Positions 51,067 to 59,711 are shown, numbered from the stretch's first letter. The stretch is 61,802 nt of DNA from an uncultured Clostridia bacterium (GCA_944382845.1 CALWNN010000002.1:1-61802); one strand, 5' to 3'. Translations and numbers: made by a program. Notes: generated from the sequence alone by a model not told the origin.

Positions 51067-51999
51067 ATGTCATTTGACAGACTTATTGAAAAAATTATTA
51101 AAACACAGAACCCCACCGTTGTGGGACTTGACCCCAGACTTGAATATATTCCTGAATATATCAAGGCGAAGAAATTTCAGAAGTACGGAAAGACTTTCAA
51201 GGGTGCGGCTAAGGCAATACTTACATTCAACAAGAAAATTATTGATGAGATCTACGATATTGTTCCTGCAATAAAGCCACAGGCTGCGTATTATGAAATG
51301 TACGGCTGGGAGGGAGTAAAGACCCTTGCAAAAACAATAGAATACGCAAAGTCGATGGGAATGTACGTTATCACAGACGGAAAAAGAAACGATATAGGCG
51401 CTACTATGGAGGCATACGCTGCGGCACATATCGGTCAAACCGATATCGATGGGGAAATGTGCGAGGCTTTCGGAGCTGACGCACTTACTGTTAACGGCTA
51501 TCTTGGAACTGACGGTATCTCCCCTCTTCTTGAAATTTGCAGAAATGCAGATAAAGGAATCTTCGTTCTTGTAAAAACTTCAAACAAGTCAAGCGGCGAG
51601 CTTCAGGACAAGCTTATCGGCGATAAGCCTGTTTATGGAGTTATGGGCGATATGTGCGAACAGTGGGGAGCCGGAGCTATGGGGAAATACGGTTATTCCT
51701 CGGTTGGAGCCGTAGTGGGAGCAACTTACCCTGAACAGCTTGCCGAAATGAGAAAAGCCCTTCCTCACACATTTTTCCTCGTTCCCGGATATGGCGCTCA
51801 GGGAGGCGGTGCAGAAGGAGTTTCCAAGGGGTTTGACGAAAACGGACTTGGAGCTATCGTAAATTCTTCAAGAGCCGTTATGTGCGCATACAAAAAAGAA
51901 GAGTGCGATGAAAGGGATTTTGCAAAGGCCGCAAGAAGAGAAGTTATAAGAATGAAAGAGGATATAATATCATACCTTCCTAAAATTTCACTTGAATAA
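51067..51999 (+). CDS. pyrF: Orotidine 5'-phosphate decarboxylase (PyrF type 2)
   Basis: 310 residues, the longer type-2 form. It decarboxylates OMP to UMP. VVGLDPRLEYIPEY (~18), KPQAAYYEMYGWEG (~72), and the catalytic Lys/Asp block VITDGKRNDIGATMEAYA (~100-117). Phosphate loop PGYGAQGGGAEGV (~240). AAAGGAGATGAT precedes the start. Repeat R9 fills the gap from pyrC; pyrK follows after 25 bases. Confidence 0.95.
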   Translation: MSFDRLIEKIIKTQNPTVVGLDPRLEYIPEYIKAKKFQKYGKTFKGAAKAILTFNKKIIDEIYDIVPAIKPQAAYYEMYGWEGVKTLAKTIEYAKSMGMYVITDGKRNDIGATMEAYAAAHIGQTDIDGEMCEAFGADALTVNGYLGTDGISPLLEICRNADKGIFVLVKTSNKSSGELQDKLIGDKPVYGVMGDMCEQWGAGAMGKYGYSSVGAVVGATYPEQLAEMRKALPHTFFLVPGYGAQGGGAEGVSKGFDENGLGAIVNSSRAVMCAYKKEECDERDFAKAARREVIRMKEDIISYLPKISLE

Positions 52000-52024
52000 A
52001 ATCAGAAGAGAAAGGAAGAAATTT

Positions 52025-52792
52025 ATGTACAAGCACGGAAAATATCCTGTCACAGAAAAGAAAGCAGTCGCAAAAGGAATTTTTGACTTTACTATTTCCT
52101 GCAAAGAGGTGGCTGAGATAGCTCAGTGCGGACAGTTCGTTCACGTTGCCGCCGAGGGATTTATGCTCAGACGTCCTATTTCTATCTGTGATATCGATAA
52201 GGAAAAAGGAACTATCCGCATCGTCTTTGAAGTAAGAGGAAAGGGAACAGAGAAAATTTCCGATATCAAAAAGGGAGATCTTATTGATATGATAGCTCCT
52301 CTCGGCAAGGGATTTAAAATTCTTGAAAAAGGAAAGAAAGCAGTTTGCATAGGCGGAGGTATAGGTACTCCTCCAATGGTGGCTGTTGCAAAAGAATACG
52401 GAGAAAACGCAACGGTCATATCAGGATTTCGAAGCGCGTCTGCTGTTATTTTGCAGGAGGACTTCAAGGCTCAGGGCAATAACACGATCCTTTGCACCGA
52501 CGACGGAACAGCAGGTATGAAAGGTTTTGTTACAACTGCCCTTGAAGAGTGTCTCGATAAGGAAAAGCCTGATATAATTTACGCCTGCGGACCTTCTGCA
52601 ATGCTCAAAGCTGTGGTTGATATTGCAAAGAAAAACGGAGTTTATTGTCAGGTTTCTCTGGAGGAAAGAATGGGCTGCGGAGTGGGAGCCTGTCTTGTGT
52701 GTGCGTGCAAGGTAGTTAAAGACGGAGAGGAATTTTACGCCCACGTCTGCAAGGACGGACCTGTATTTTCTGCTGAGGAGGTAGTTTTCTGA
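52025..52792 (+). CDS. pyrK: Dihydroorotate dehydrogenase B electron-transfer subunit
   Basis: 255 residues. FAD and [2Fe-2S] protein that passes electrons from PyrD to NAD+. FAD-binding RRPISICDID (~46), NAD-binding GGGIGTPPMVAVAKE (~107), YACGPSAMLKAV (~190), and cluster cysteines in ERMGCGVGACLVCACKV and HVCKDGP (~217-246). The start at 52025 follows GAAAGGAAG; the frame extends 11 codons into the pyrF end. The stop overlaps the pyrD start (TGATG). Confidence 0.95.
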   Translation: MYKHGKYPVTEKKAVAKGIFDFTISCKEVAEIAQCGQFVHVAAEGFMLRRPISICDIDKEKGTIRIVFEVRGKGTEKISDIKKGDLIDMIAPLGKGFKILEKGKKAVCIGGGIGTPPMVAVAKEYGENATVISGFRSASAVILQEDFKAQGNNTILCTDDGTAGMKGFVTTALEECLDKEKPDIIYACGPSAMLKAVVDIAKKNGVYCQVSLEERMGCGVGACLVCACKVVKDGEEFYAHVCKDGPVFSAEEVVF

Positions 52793-53703
52793 TGGCTGAT
52801 CTTAAAGTGAATTTCGCAGGAGTTGAATTTAAAAACCCTGTTATACCTGCAAGCGGAGCTTACGGATACGGAAGAGAATACGAGGACCTTTATCCTGTTT
52901 CTCTTCTTGGAGGAATTTCCGTAAAGGGAACGACTCTTAATAAAAAGGACGGGAATCCGCCGCCGAGAATTGCGGAAACTTATGCCGGAATGTTAAATTC
53001 GGTGGGACTTCAGAACGGCGGAGTTAAAAAGTTTCTAAATACTGAGCTTCCTTATCTTAAAACAAAGGATATCGTTGTCATTTCAAATATAGCAGGGGCA
53101 ACAGTCGAGGAGTGCAGGGAGCTTGCCGCTCTTATAGACAACTCAGACGCCGATATGATCGAACTTAATATTTCCTGCCCCAACGTAAAGCAGGGGGGAG
53201 CTGCATTCGGAACAAAATGCGACTCTGCCGCAGCTATTACAAGGGCGGTGAGAAGCGCAACAACCAAGCCTCTTATGGTTAAGCTGTCACCAAATGTAAC
53301 AAGTATAGTTGATATTGCAAAGGCAGTTGAGGCGGAAGGTGCAGACGCTGTTTCTTTGATTAACACTCTTCTTGGAATGAGAATAGACATTAAGACAAAG
53401 CGTCCTATACTTAAAAACAATGTTGGCGGACTTTCGGGCCCTGCGGTTTTCCCTGTGGCTGTAAGAATGGTATGGCAGGTTGCAAATGCGGTAAGTATCC
53501 CTGTTTGCGGAATGGGAGGAATATCCTGCGCCGAGGACGCAATTGAAATGATGATGGCGGGAGCGCAGACAATTCAGCTTGGAGCAGCTATTTTCAATAA
53601 CCCGTATGCGCCTGTTGAAATTATAGAAGGCATGAATAAGTGGTGTGACGAAAACGGCGTCAGATCAATTACCGAAATTATAGGCGCAGTCAAGCCTTGG
53701 TAA
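52792..53703 (+). CDS. pyrD: Dihydroorotate dehydrogenase B catalytic subunit
   Basis: 303 residues, class 1B. FMN barrel oxidising dihydroorotate to orotate. NPVIPASGAYGYG (~16), catalytic Cys in ELNISCPNVKQGG (~129), SLINTLLGMRID (~188), and CGMGGISCAEDAIEMM (~240) with GAxTIQLGAAIF (~262). Translationally coupled to pyrK by a one-base overlap. ruvX follows after 27 bases. Confidence 0.96.
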   Translation: MADLKVNFAGVEFKNPVIPASGAYGYGREYEDLYPVSLLGGISVKGTTLNKKDGNPPPRIAETYAGMLNSVGLQNGGVKKFLNTELPYLKTKDIVVISNIAGATVEECRELAALIDNSDADMIELNISCPNVKQGGAAFGTKCDSAAAITRAVRSATTKPLMVKLSPNVTSIVDIAKAVEAEGADAVSLINTLLGMRIDIKTKRPILKNNVGGLSGPAVFPVAVRMVWQVANAVSIPVCGMGGISCAEDAIEMMMAGAQTIQLGAAIFNNPYAPVEIIEGMNKWCDENGVRSITEIIGAVKPW

Positions 53704-53730
53704 TAATTAAATGAAAAGAGGAAGCTTATA

Positions 53731-54165
53731 TTGAAAATAATGGCAGTTGATTACGGCGACGCAAGAACAGGTCTTGCCGTTTGCGACAGAACTGAATTTT
53801 TGGCCTCTCCAATAGGCACTGTTGAGGAAAAGGATTTTAACAGGCTTGTTGAAAAGGTAGCATACATGGCAGTCCAGTACGAGGTGGGGGAAATAGTTGT
53901 GGGACTTCCCCTTAATATGAACGGTTCAAAAGGGCCGAGGGCGTCTCTTGCTGAAAGTTTTGCAAAGGCTTTGAACGAGGCGACGGATATTCCCGTTAAT
54001 ATGTGGGACGAGCGTTCCACCACCGTTCAGGCGGCAGGTTATCTCAATGAAACAAATACAAGGGGTAAAAAGCGCAAAAAGGTAATAGACACCGTTTCGG
54101 CGACTATTATACTTGAAGCATACCTTGAATTTCGCCGCAAAAAGAAGGAAAGGGAAAATTCATAA
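53731..54165 (+). CDS. ruvX: Putative pre-16S rRNA nuclease / Holliday junction resolvase YqgF
   Basis: 144 residues. RNase-H-fold nuclease, linked to 16S rRNA 5'-end maturation in E. coli. Acidic active-site motifs MAVDYGDARTGLAV, EIVVGLPLNMNGSKGPRA (~52), NMWDERSTTVQA (~92) and IDTVSATIILEAYLE (~121). The start is TTG at 53731, 8 bases after AGAGGA; an ATG three codons later is possible. End of the pyr transcript. Confidence 0.93.
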   Translation: MKIMAVDYGDARTGLAVCDRTEFLASPIGTVEEKDFNRLVEKVAYMAVQYEVGEIVVGLPLNMNGSKGPRASLAESFAKALNEATDIPVNMWDERSTTVQAAGYLNETNTRGKKRKKVIDTVSATIILEAYLEFRRKKKERENS

Positions 54166-54178
54166 TCTATAGATTTCT

Positions 54179-54212
54179 AACCGTCGGGGTTTAGTCATCC
54201 GGCGGTTTTTTG
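54179..54212. terminator. Bidirectional terminator at the pyr operon end
   Basis: AACCGTCGG/CCGGCGGTT stem (one T-G) with T run. Its 3' arm overlaps the last codons of the convergent transporter gene. Confidence 0.8.
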
Positions 54213-54565
54213 TTTTTTGAAAAAAACTGTTTTACGCCTATAAGAAAGATAAATGCCGCAAAAATTTTTCTTAATAGATAGGTGTGGATAAAAGATGCGG
54301 CAAACGCGGAGATTATAACCGCTAAAAGTCCGGGGACGGCGGATATTGCTACGGCTTTTTTGTCAACAAGCTTATTTTTGCAGTGAAATACAAGGGAAAG
54401 AAGAGCAATCGGAATGAAAAAAACAAGGTTTATTCCTTGTGCTTCAAGCTGAGAAAGAGAGGTGAAAAGTCCGAGATAAATAATAAGGATCATACCTCCG
54501 CCGAGACCCATTGAAGCGGTGAGTCCCGACAGAAAGGAGACAAGAATTATGCTTAGAGTTTCCAT
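54191..54565 (-). CDS. Half-size TSUP (TauE/SafE) transporter, second half
   Basis: 124 residues with four hydrophobic segments. The opening LSGLTASMGLGGGMILIIYL matches the repeated glycine-rich half of the TauE/SafE sulfite/organic-anion exporter family, which normally has two homologous halves in one chain of about 250 residues. The start at 54565 follows GAGGTG. It lies 3 bases after the other half-size gene, so the two are co-translated and probably assemble as a heterodimer. Confidence 0.8.
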   Translation of the reverse strand: METLSIILVSFLSGLTASMGLGGGMILIIYLGLFTSLSQLEAQGINLVFFIPIALLSLVFHCKNKLVDKKAVAISAVPGLLAVIISAFAASFIHTYLLRKIFAAFIFLIGVKQFFSKNKKPPDD

Positions 54566-54568
54566 GCT

Positions 54569-54922
54569 TCACCTCAGAAACAGCTTTAATCCTGAAATGA
54601 TAAGAAATATGGCGAAAATTTTCTTTAGCAGGCTGTTTGATATTTTTTTCATAAGAATTGCTCCTGCCGCCGCTCCTGCAAGTCCTCCCGGAATAAGCTT
54701 TAGTGCAAGTGATATGTCGACGCTTCCCTTTAAAAGATAAATAACGGCACTTGCAATGCTTAAAACAAGAGTTATCCCAATGGAAGTGCCATGGGCGCTT
54801 TTGGCGTCAAGTCCCGATTTTTCAAGAAACGGAACTGATATCAGCCCTCCTCCTGAGCCGAAAAGTCCGTTTGCGATGCCGCTTGAAATTCCTGTAATAA
54901 GATAATGTAATCCCGATCTCAT
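54569..54922 (-). CDS. Half-size TSUP (TauE/SafE) transporter, first half
   Basis: 117 residues with four hydrophobic segments. ITGISSGIANGLFGSGGGLI is the N-terminal half-repeat signature, and AHGTSIGITLVLSIASAVIY follows. It ends cleanly with a TGA stop 3 bases before the next gene, and each half has its own ribosome site (AAGGAG here). This is two genes rather than a frameshifted one. The transported anion is unknown. Confidence 0.8.
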   Translation of the reverse strand: MRSGLHYLITGISSGIANGLFGSGGGLISVPFLEKSGLDAKSAHGTSIGITLVLSIASAVIYLLKGSVDISLALKLIPGGLAGAAAGAILMKKISNSLLKKIFAIFLIISGLKLFLR

Positions 54923-55054
54923 TTTAAAAGCTCCTTTTTTGTTAGTGTCTGCTTTTTCACATGGATTATTTGTTGAATTTGTATAAAAATCAGGGTTGTT
55001 TGTCTTTTTATCTGAAGTTTAGTTAGTAAAATTTCACAAAAAATCGATTGAATG

Positions 55055-55083
55055 TTGAAAGTGGAGAAAAATTATGATATAAT
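55055..55083 (+). promoter_or_regulatory. Sigma-A promoter of the FN3/serine-hydrolase gene
   Basis: TTGAAA (55055-55060), 17 bp, TATAAT (55078-55083), giving a leader of about 220 bases. The 54923-55054 part of the gap is AT-rich, without a gene. Confidence 0.82.
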
Positions 55084-55119
55084 AACCGTAAGCAAATAGC
55101 AAGAGATTATTAATCTTAT

Positions 55120-55234
55120 GCCCAACGGCCCGCCTCTAAAGACTAAAGAGGCAAATGCCGTTTGATGGGCAATTTTGTCATACAGCTTTGGTATTATGAT
55201 AAAACATTCGCAAGCAAATCATGTTTTATTTTTA
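55120..55234 (+). ncRNA. Structured leader RNA with attenuator-like hairpin
   Basis: A three-step hairpin: GCCC/GGGC (55120-55123 with 55167-55170), AACGGC/GCCGTT (55124-55129 with 55157-55162) and GCCTCT/AGAGGC (55132-55137 with 55147-55152), with asymmetric internal loops and a purine-rich loop AAAGACTAA. About 30 bases on, TAAAACAT/ATGTTTTA with a T-rich tail (55200-55234) looks like a weak terminator; its loop AAGCAA can pair with TTGCTT further down. I could not match it to a riboswitch class I know. Confidence 0.45.
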
Positions 55235-55313
55235 AGGGGAAACTTGCTTTGCAGGACGGCGGAGTTATACTTGTCGCTCTGTCTGAAGCTTTTGTTAGAC
55301 TTTGGAGGTTAGT

Positions 55314-57899
55314 ATGAAAAAATTCTGCAAATCACTTTGCGTATGTGCGGCGTTTATATTTGCTGCGGTATTTTATTTTTCGGCGTGTGCCGATGAATTC
55401 TATAATGTTACATATCGAACCGACGGCGAAAATATCACACTTATTTTTGATACAAAAGAAGATCGTTTCTATGAAATTCATGTAAGCAAAAACGGCGGCG
55501 AATTTGTACTTGCAGGCGAGACGGAATCTGGACAATTTGAATTTCAGGGAGAGTCCGGCTGCGACTATATTTTTAAGATATCGGATTATGTTGTTTCTGA
55601 GGACTCGGAAGGAAATGCAGAGAGGGTTTATGATGAATCTGTAAGAGAAACAGAAGTGGGAACCGCACCTCAGACCCCGATAGGCGGCACGGCAGAATAC
55701 AATAGCGGAAAAATAACTTTCAGCTGGGAGGCTGTAAAAGGTGCGGACATATATGAAATATACAGGGCGGACGGTAAGAATGAGCCTGTATATATCGGTG
55801 AAACAGCCGATACATCATTCAAGACGGATTGCGACATATTCGGAGAAAAATGTTATTTCACGGTAAGAGCTTGTAATAAATGCGGACAAGAAAAGATATA
55901 CAGCGGATTTTCCGAGACTTTCAGCGTTATAACTCCTCCTCAGAAGGTTTCGGGCCTTGGACTTGTAAAGTATAATTCCTCGTCAATGAAGGTTAAGTGG
56001 AATGCTTCTAAGGGCGCGGACGGTTATGCAGTTTACAGGCGTGGACCTGACACAAACAGCAAGTATGTTTTTCTTGGATTTACCACGGCAACTACTTATG
56101 AGGTAAAGGGTATTCCTGCGGGACGTCTGCAGAAAGTAAATATTTATCCATATTCGATAATAAACGGTAAAAAGATTTATGGAGAAAATATGGTTATAAC
56201 AAGGTCTGCGGCTCCTGCAACGCCTACTCTTAAGCAGACTTCGGCTACTACAAAATCTGTAAAACTTTCATGGAACAAGGTAACTTGCGCTACGGCATAC
56301 AGAATTTATCTTTACAACTCAAAAACCAATAAGTACGAACTTAAAGATACCGTTAAGGGAACGTCAAAGACAATTTCCGGACTTTCAGCCGGAACTTCCT
56401 ACAAGGCAAGGATTATTGCCATCAGGGAATATGACGGAAGAACATATCAGTCCGGAACAAGGACGATTACTGTTTATACCACTCCCGGAAAGGTTACGGG
56501 AACAACCGTATCCTCAAGGACTACTACAAGCTATACCTTCAAGTGGTCGAAGACCAAGGGTGCGTCGGGTTATGATATATTCAGGTACAATTCCAAGACA
56601 AAAAAATATGACAAGATAAAAAGCTCGGTAACGTCCACCGGTTATACCGTTAAATCTCTTTCTCCCGGAACGGTATATTATTACAGGGTTAAGGCTTACA
56701 AAACAATAAACGGCAAAAAGTATTACAGCGATTATTCTGACAAAATAACCTGCGTTACAAAGCTTAAAGCAACATCATCGCTCAAGAGAGAAAACTTCAT
56801 AAACGGAGTAAATCTAAGCTGGAGCAAGATATCGGGAACTCAGGGATATCGGATATATGTTTCCCAGAAAAAGAACGGAACATACAAATGTATTAAAACC
56901 ATTGCCAATGCAAAGACAACGTCATACAAGATAACAGGACTTACCGGAGGAAAGACCTACTATTACAAGGTTGCGGGATATAAAAAGTCTGATGGCAAAT
57001 ATTATATTGGAGATACTAAGCTCATTACAGTTCAGCCTTACAAAAATCACAATTTTGTAAAGATTTTGAACTCCTACAAGTCAAGCAAAAGTCTTCAGGT
57101 TCTCAACTCAAAATTCAAAATAAGTGAGAGCCGCAAAAAGGCAATTATGAATATTGTAAACAAGTACAGCCGTTATCATACTACAGGGTTTGCACTTGTG
57201 GACATTAAATCCGGAGCGGCGATCATGTACAACGCAAACTGGTACGTTCCTACCGCAAGCACAGCCAAGGCTCCGTATATGATGTACGTCCTTTCTCAAC
57301 AGATAGACAAAGGAAAAGGCTCTCTTAGTGAAATACTCACATATCAGGCAAAGCAGAAGCACGGCGGAAGCGGTATCATTCAGTATTCTAAAATAGGTAC
57401 AAAATACAGCATCAAGACGGTTATACATAATATCTGCAAATACAGCGACAATGTGGGTTATTATATGCTTCAGGACAGATTTTCATATGTGGGGTTCAAC
57501 AAGTGGATGAAGTCCCTTGGAAACCAGACATTTATTAACGGCAAGGGCATACGCTGGGGAAAGGTATCTGCAAGGGATTCCGCAAAGATATGGTCAGAGA
57601 TCTACAAGTATTTTTACACGGGTAAAAACGGAAGCTTCTTCAAAAGCGAACTTCTTGCGTCCGGATATCCTAACTTCAGAGATATATTGGGAGGAAAATA
57701 CAAGATCGCAAGCAAATCGGGCTCTACGGAAGTAGGCTGGCACGACACGGGGATCGTTTTCAAGGGAGATAATCCTTACATCCTTATTCTTCTTACAAAC
57801 GACAACTATCTCCACCCTGATTACGCTTTCCAGAAAAATCTCACTCTCCAGCTTGATGCGCTTCACACTGAACTTGTAAATTACAACAATAAAAAATAA
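55314..57899 (+). CDS. Surface protein with FN3 repeats and class-A beta-lactamase-like serine hydrolase domain
   Basis: 861 residues. N-terminal signal with a lipobox-like FSAC (~30). About five fibronectin-III-type repeats of roughly 90 residues (about 120-580) follow, rich in Lys, Thr and Tyr (e.g. KVKWNASKGADGYAVYR). The C-terminal domain (about 600-861) has the penicillin-recognising triad: STAK (SxxK) in YVPTASTAKAPYMM, SDN in CKYSDNVGYYML, and KSGS in IASKSGSTEVGWHDTG. It could be a cell-wall carboxypeptidase or a lactamase-like protein; resistance cannot be inferred. The start at 55314 follows GGAGG. Confidence 0.85.
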   Translation: MKKFCKSLCVCAAFIFAAVFYFSACADEFYNVTYRTDGENITLIFDTKEDRFYEIHVSKNGGEFVLAGETESGQFEFQGESGCDYIFKISDYVVSEDSEGNAERVYDESVRETEVGTAPQTPIGGTAEYNSGKITFSWEAVKGADIYEIYRADGKNEPVYIGETADTSFKTDCDIFGEKCYFTVRACNKCGQEKIYSGFSETFSVITPPQKVSGLGLVKYNSSSMKVKWNASKGADGYAVYRRGPDTNSKYVFLGFTTATTYEVKGIPAGRLQKVNIYPYSIINGKKIYGENMVITRSAAPATPTLKQTSATTKSVKLSWNKVTCATAYRIYLYNSKTNKYELKDTVKGTSKTISGLSAGTSYKARIIAIREYDGRTYQSGTRTITVYTTPGKVTGTTVSSRTTTSYTFKWSKTKGASGYDIFRYNSKTKKYDKIKSSVTSTGYTVKSLSPGTVYYYRVKAYKTINGKKYYSDYSDKITCVTKLKATSSLKRENFINGVNLSWSKISGTQGYRIYVSQKKNGTYKCIKTIANAKTTSYKITGLTGGKTYYYKVAGYKKSDGKYYIGDTKLITVQPYKNHNFVKILNSYKSSKSLQVLNSKFKISESRKKAIMNIVNKYSRYHTTGFALVDIKSGAAIMYNANWYVPTASTAKAPYMMYVLSQQIDKGKGSLSEILTYQAKQKHGGSGIIQYSKIGTKYSIKTVIHNICKYSDNVGYYMLQDRFSYVGFNKWMKSLGNQTFINGKGIRWGKVSARDSAKIWSEIYKYFYTGKNGSFFKSELLASGYPNFRDILGGKYKIASKSGSTEVGWHDTGIVFKGDNPYILILLTNDNYLHPDYAFQKNLTLQLDALHTELVNYNNKK

Positions 57900-57905
57900 A
57901 GCATA

Positions 57906-57940
57906 AACTCCCGACAGTTTTTCTGCCGGGAGCTTGTTGT
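57906..57940. terminator. Bidirectional terminator between FN3 and J-like genes
   Basis: CTCCCGACAG/CTGCCGGGAG stem (one mismatch) with a T-rich loop, followed by T-rich sequence on the plus strand. Confidence 0.72.
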
Positions 57941-57950
57941 TTAAAATGTT

Positions 57951-59228
57951 CTATTTGTCAAGCAGGGATCTTACTAATTCTACAATGTCATTCCAGAAAA
58001 CTATTCCAAGAGTAACAAGGGTCGCAACTATAATAACGAAGATAGTAAATTTCAGAAGAGCCTTGCCTTTGCGCTTGAGCTTTGCATCTACTATATCGTT
58101 TGCAACATCTTCTCCTGTTGCAAATCTGTCCCTGATATCGGCTATGCCCTTCTGAGAAAAACTTATCTGAGGATTTAACATATCTGAAATATCAACGTTC
58201 TGAGGACCTTCGGGAGAGTCAAGATCATATGGAGAGTAAAGTTTTGCTTCGTCGTAGACCTTGACGTTAACCTTGTCCATGGTAAGTTCGGCTTCTTCTT
58301 CTTTTCCCAGATTTCCGCCACCGAAAACCTTTGAGGTGTCTACTGATTTGATCTCCTGATTTTTTGCTCTGTTTGACTTTATCATTCGGTTAAGCGCTTC
58401 GGTATAGATGTTTTCTTCATCGGAAGTCGCACTTTCTACAAGTCCGACATTTACTTTGGCCTCATCGCTTTCTTCCGTGGCTTCAAGTGTATCAAGACCT
58501 GCAATGGTTGGCATTTGCGGAGCTTTTCTTCCGATAACTTTCTTTGATTTCTTTTCTGATGTTTTAAGTTCGCTCATAAAGGCGGTAACATCACCGTCAA
58601 AAAGTGCGATCGAAAGGATTTCTGACGCGTTTACGGCGTCAATTGAACCCTTTACAAGTTCCTTCATGGGAAGAAGTATTATTTCGGAGAAGGTAGTATA
58701 AAAGCCCTTTAAAATGTCGATCTGATCCTTGTATACTTCTTTGGGAAAACGGTGATCGAAAAGAATCTCCCATTCATCGGGCGTCGAGCAAATAAGAGAG
58801 TCTATGTGTCTTGATATTTTGAACCAGAGATTTTTGTATGTAAGCCTTCTGTCGTTTATTATAAGCCACATATAACAACTTAAAAACTTGTCGTAGCTGT
58901 CAATATTGCTTATCTGTATCTCAACGTCGGCTCTTGAAAGGTTTACGGCGTAAAGACTTTCGGAAAAAGCAAAACAACGGTAAACGTCTCCCGAAAGCTT
59001 GTTGTAGGCAGTTTCAAGAGAGTCGGAATTTCTTTCGAATGACGGAAGCGATGGAAAGTCGAAAGGCGACTTGTATGAATCGATAGTTCCGTTTTCGCAC
59101 ATTGCAAGAAGTGCATGATATGTTTGGTCAATTTCTTTCTGCGTTGAGTCAACGGCTATGCCGAGTATTCTGTACGGATTGTACGCAAAAAGTTCCATGA
59201 CCGTTACGCCAAGCTTATCTGTTGCCAT
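57951..59228 (-). CDS. Tail-anchored protein with J-domain-like N-terminus
   Basis: 425 residues. Residues 12-45 (YNPYRILGIAVDSTQKEIDQ, TYHALLAMCENG) resemble helices I-II of a DnaJ domain, but there is no HPD motif, so stimulation of a DnaK is doubtful. The middle (about 60-200) is helical and aromatic-rich. Residues 215-385 are acidic and probably disordered. A single transmembrane segment near the C-terminus (about 393-416) leaves a short tail, giving a tail-anchored topology. GGGGGAGATGAT precedes the start. Unknown function; it stands divergent from two further unknown genes and a cyclophilin. Confidence 0.65.
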   Translation of the reverse strand: MATDKLGVTVMELFAYNPYRILGIAVDSTQKEIDQTYHALLAMCENGTIDSYKSPFDFPSLPSFERNSDSLETAYNKLSGDVYRCFAFSESLYAVNLSRADVEIQISNIDSYDKFLSCYMWLIINDRRLTYKNLWFKISRHIDSLICSTPDEWEILFDHRFPKEVYKDQIDILKGFYTTFSEIILLPMKELVKGSIDAVNASEILSIALFDGDVTAFMSELKTSEKKSKKVIGRKAPQMPTIAGLDTLEATEESDEAKVNVGLVESATSDEENIYTEALNRMIKSNRAKNQEIKSVDTSKVFGGGNLGKEEEAELTMDKVNVKVYDEAKLYSPYDLDSPEGPQNVDISDMLNPQISFSQKGIADIRDRFATGEDVANDIVDAKLKRKGKALLKFTIFVIIVATLVTLGIVFWNDIVELVRSLLDK

Positions 59229-59442
59229 AAAATCATCTCCCCCTGATTTATTGAAAATGATTAATATTTCAAAATAATATAAATTATATATTATTAATTA
59301 TAACTAAAGTCCGTCTTTTATATATCAACAATATATGAACCGAATATTATATATTTATTAATGAAAAATCCGTTTTGTAAATTCGGGTAAAAGGATTTGC
59401 AATTTCAAACAAAATGTAGTATAATAAAAATATATTAGTTTA
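59229..59442. other. AT-rich divergent intergenic region with promoter of the 59712 gene
   Basis: A clear plus-strand promoter: TTGCAA (59397-59402), 17 bp, TATAAT (59420-59425), starting transcription just before repeat R10. For the minus-strand J-like gene only weak -10-like AT-rich sites are visible. No gene is present. Confidence 0.7.
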
Positions 59443-59679
59443 ATAACCAAGTCGCCCATGTCCCCCCTGCAGATTAATCTGCAGGTTTGCCGTATTAATA
59501 GGCAGGTATGCCTCTATAGGCGGATCTGCTTCCTATAAGGAGGCGGGTTCCGTTTAGTTTTTCAGTGGGGTGGTGGGCAGGTGGGAATCCCAACTTGCCC
59601 ACCTGAGGAGCAAGTTCTAAACAATTACTTGTCATTGATAATGACGAGTTGTAATCGTTGCGGCTTGCTTCGATTTAAA
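59443..59679 (+). repeat. Modular leader repeat, longest copy R10
   Basis: 237 bp: ATAACCAAGTCGCC; a first hairpin CTGCAGATTAATCTGCAG in which both arms changed together against CTGCCGA/TCGGCAG; several GCC(T)/AGGC stems; TTTAGTTTTTCAGTGGGG; a long GGTGGGCAGGTGGG / CCCAACTTGCCCACC stem; GAGGAGCAAG; an AATTACTTGTCATT palindromic module shared with R1; and TTGCTTCGATTTAAA. It ends 32 bases before the 59712 start. Confidence 0.87.
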
Positions 59680-59711
59680 GATAAATAATATTACTGACAG
59701 GGAGTGTTTAT

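Noticed and set aside
55314-57899. Calling the serine-hydrolase domain an antibiotic-resistance beta-lactamase
   Set aside because: The motif set also occurs in wall peptidases; the FN3 array and membrane tether do not fit a typical secreted lactamase, so only the fold is claimed.
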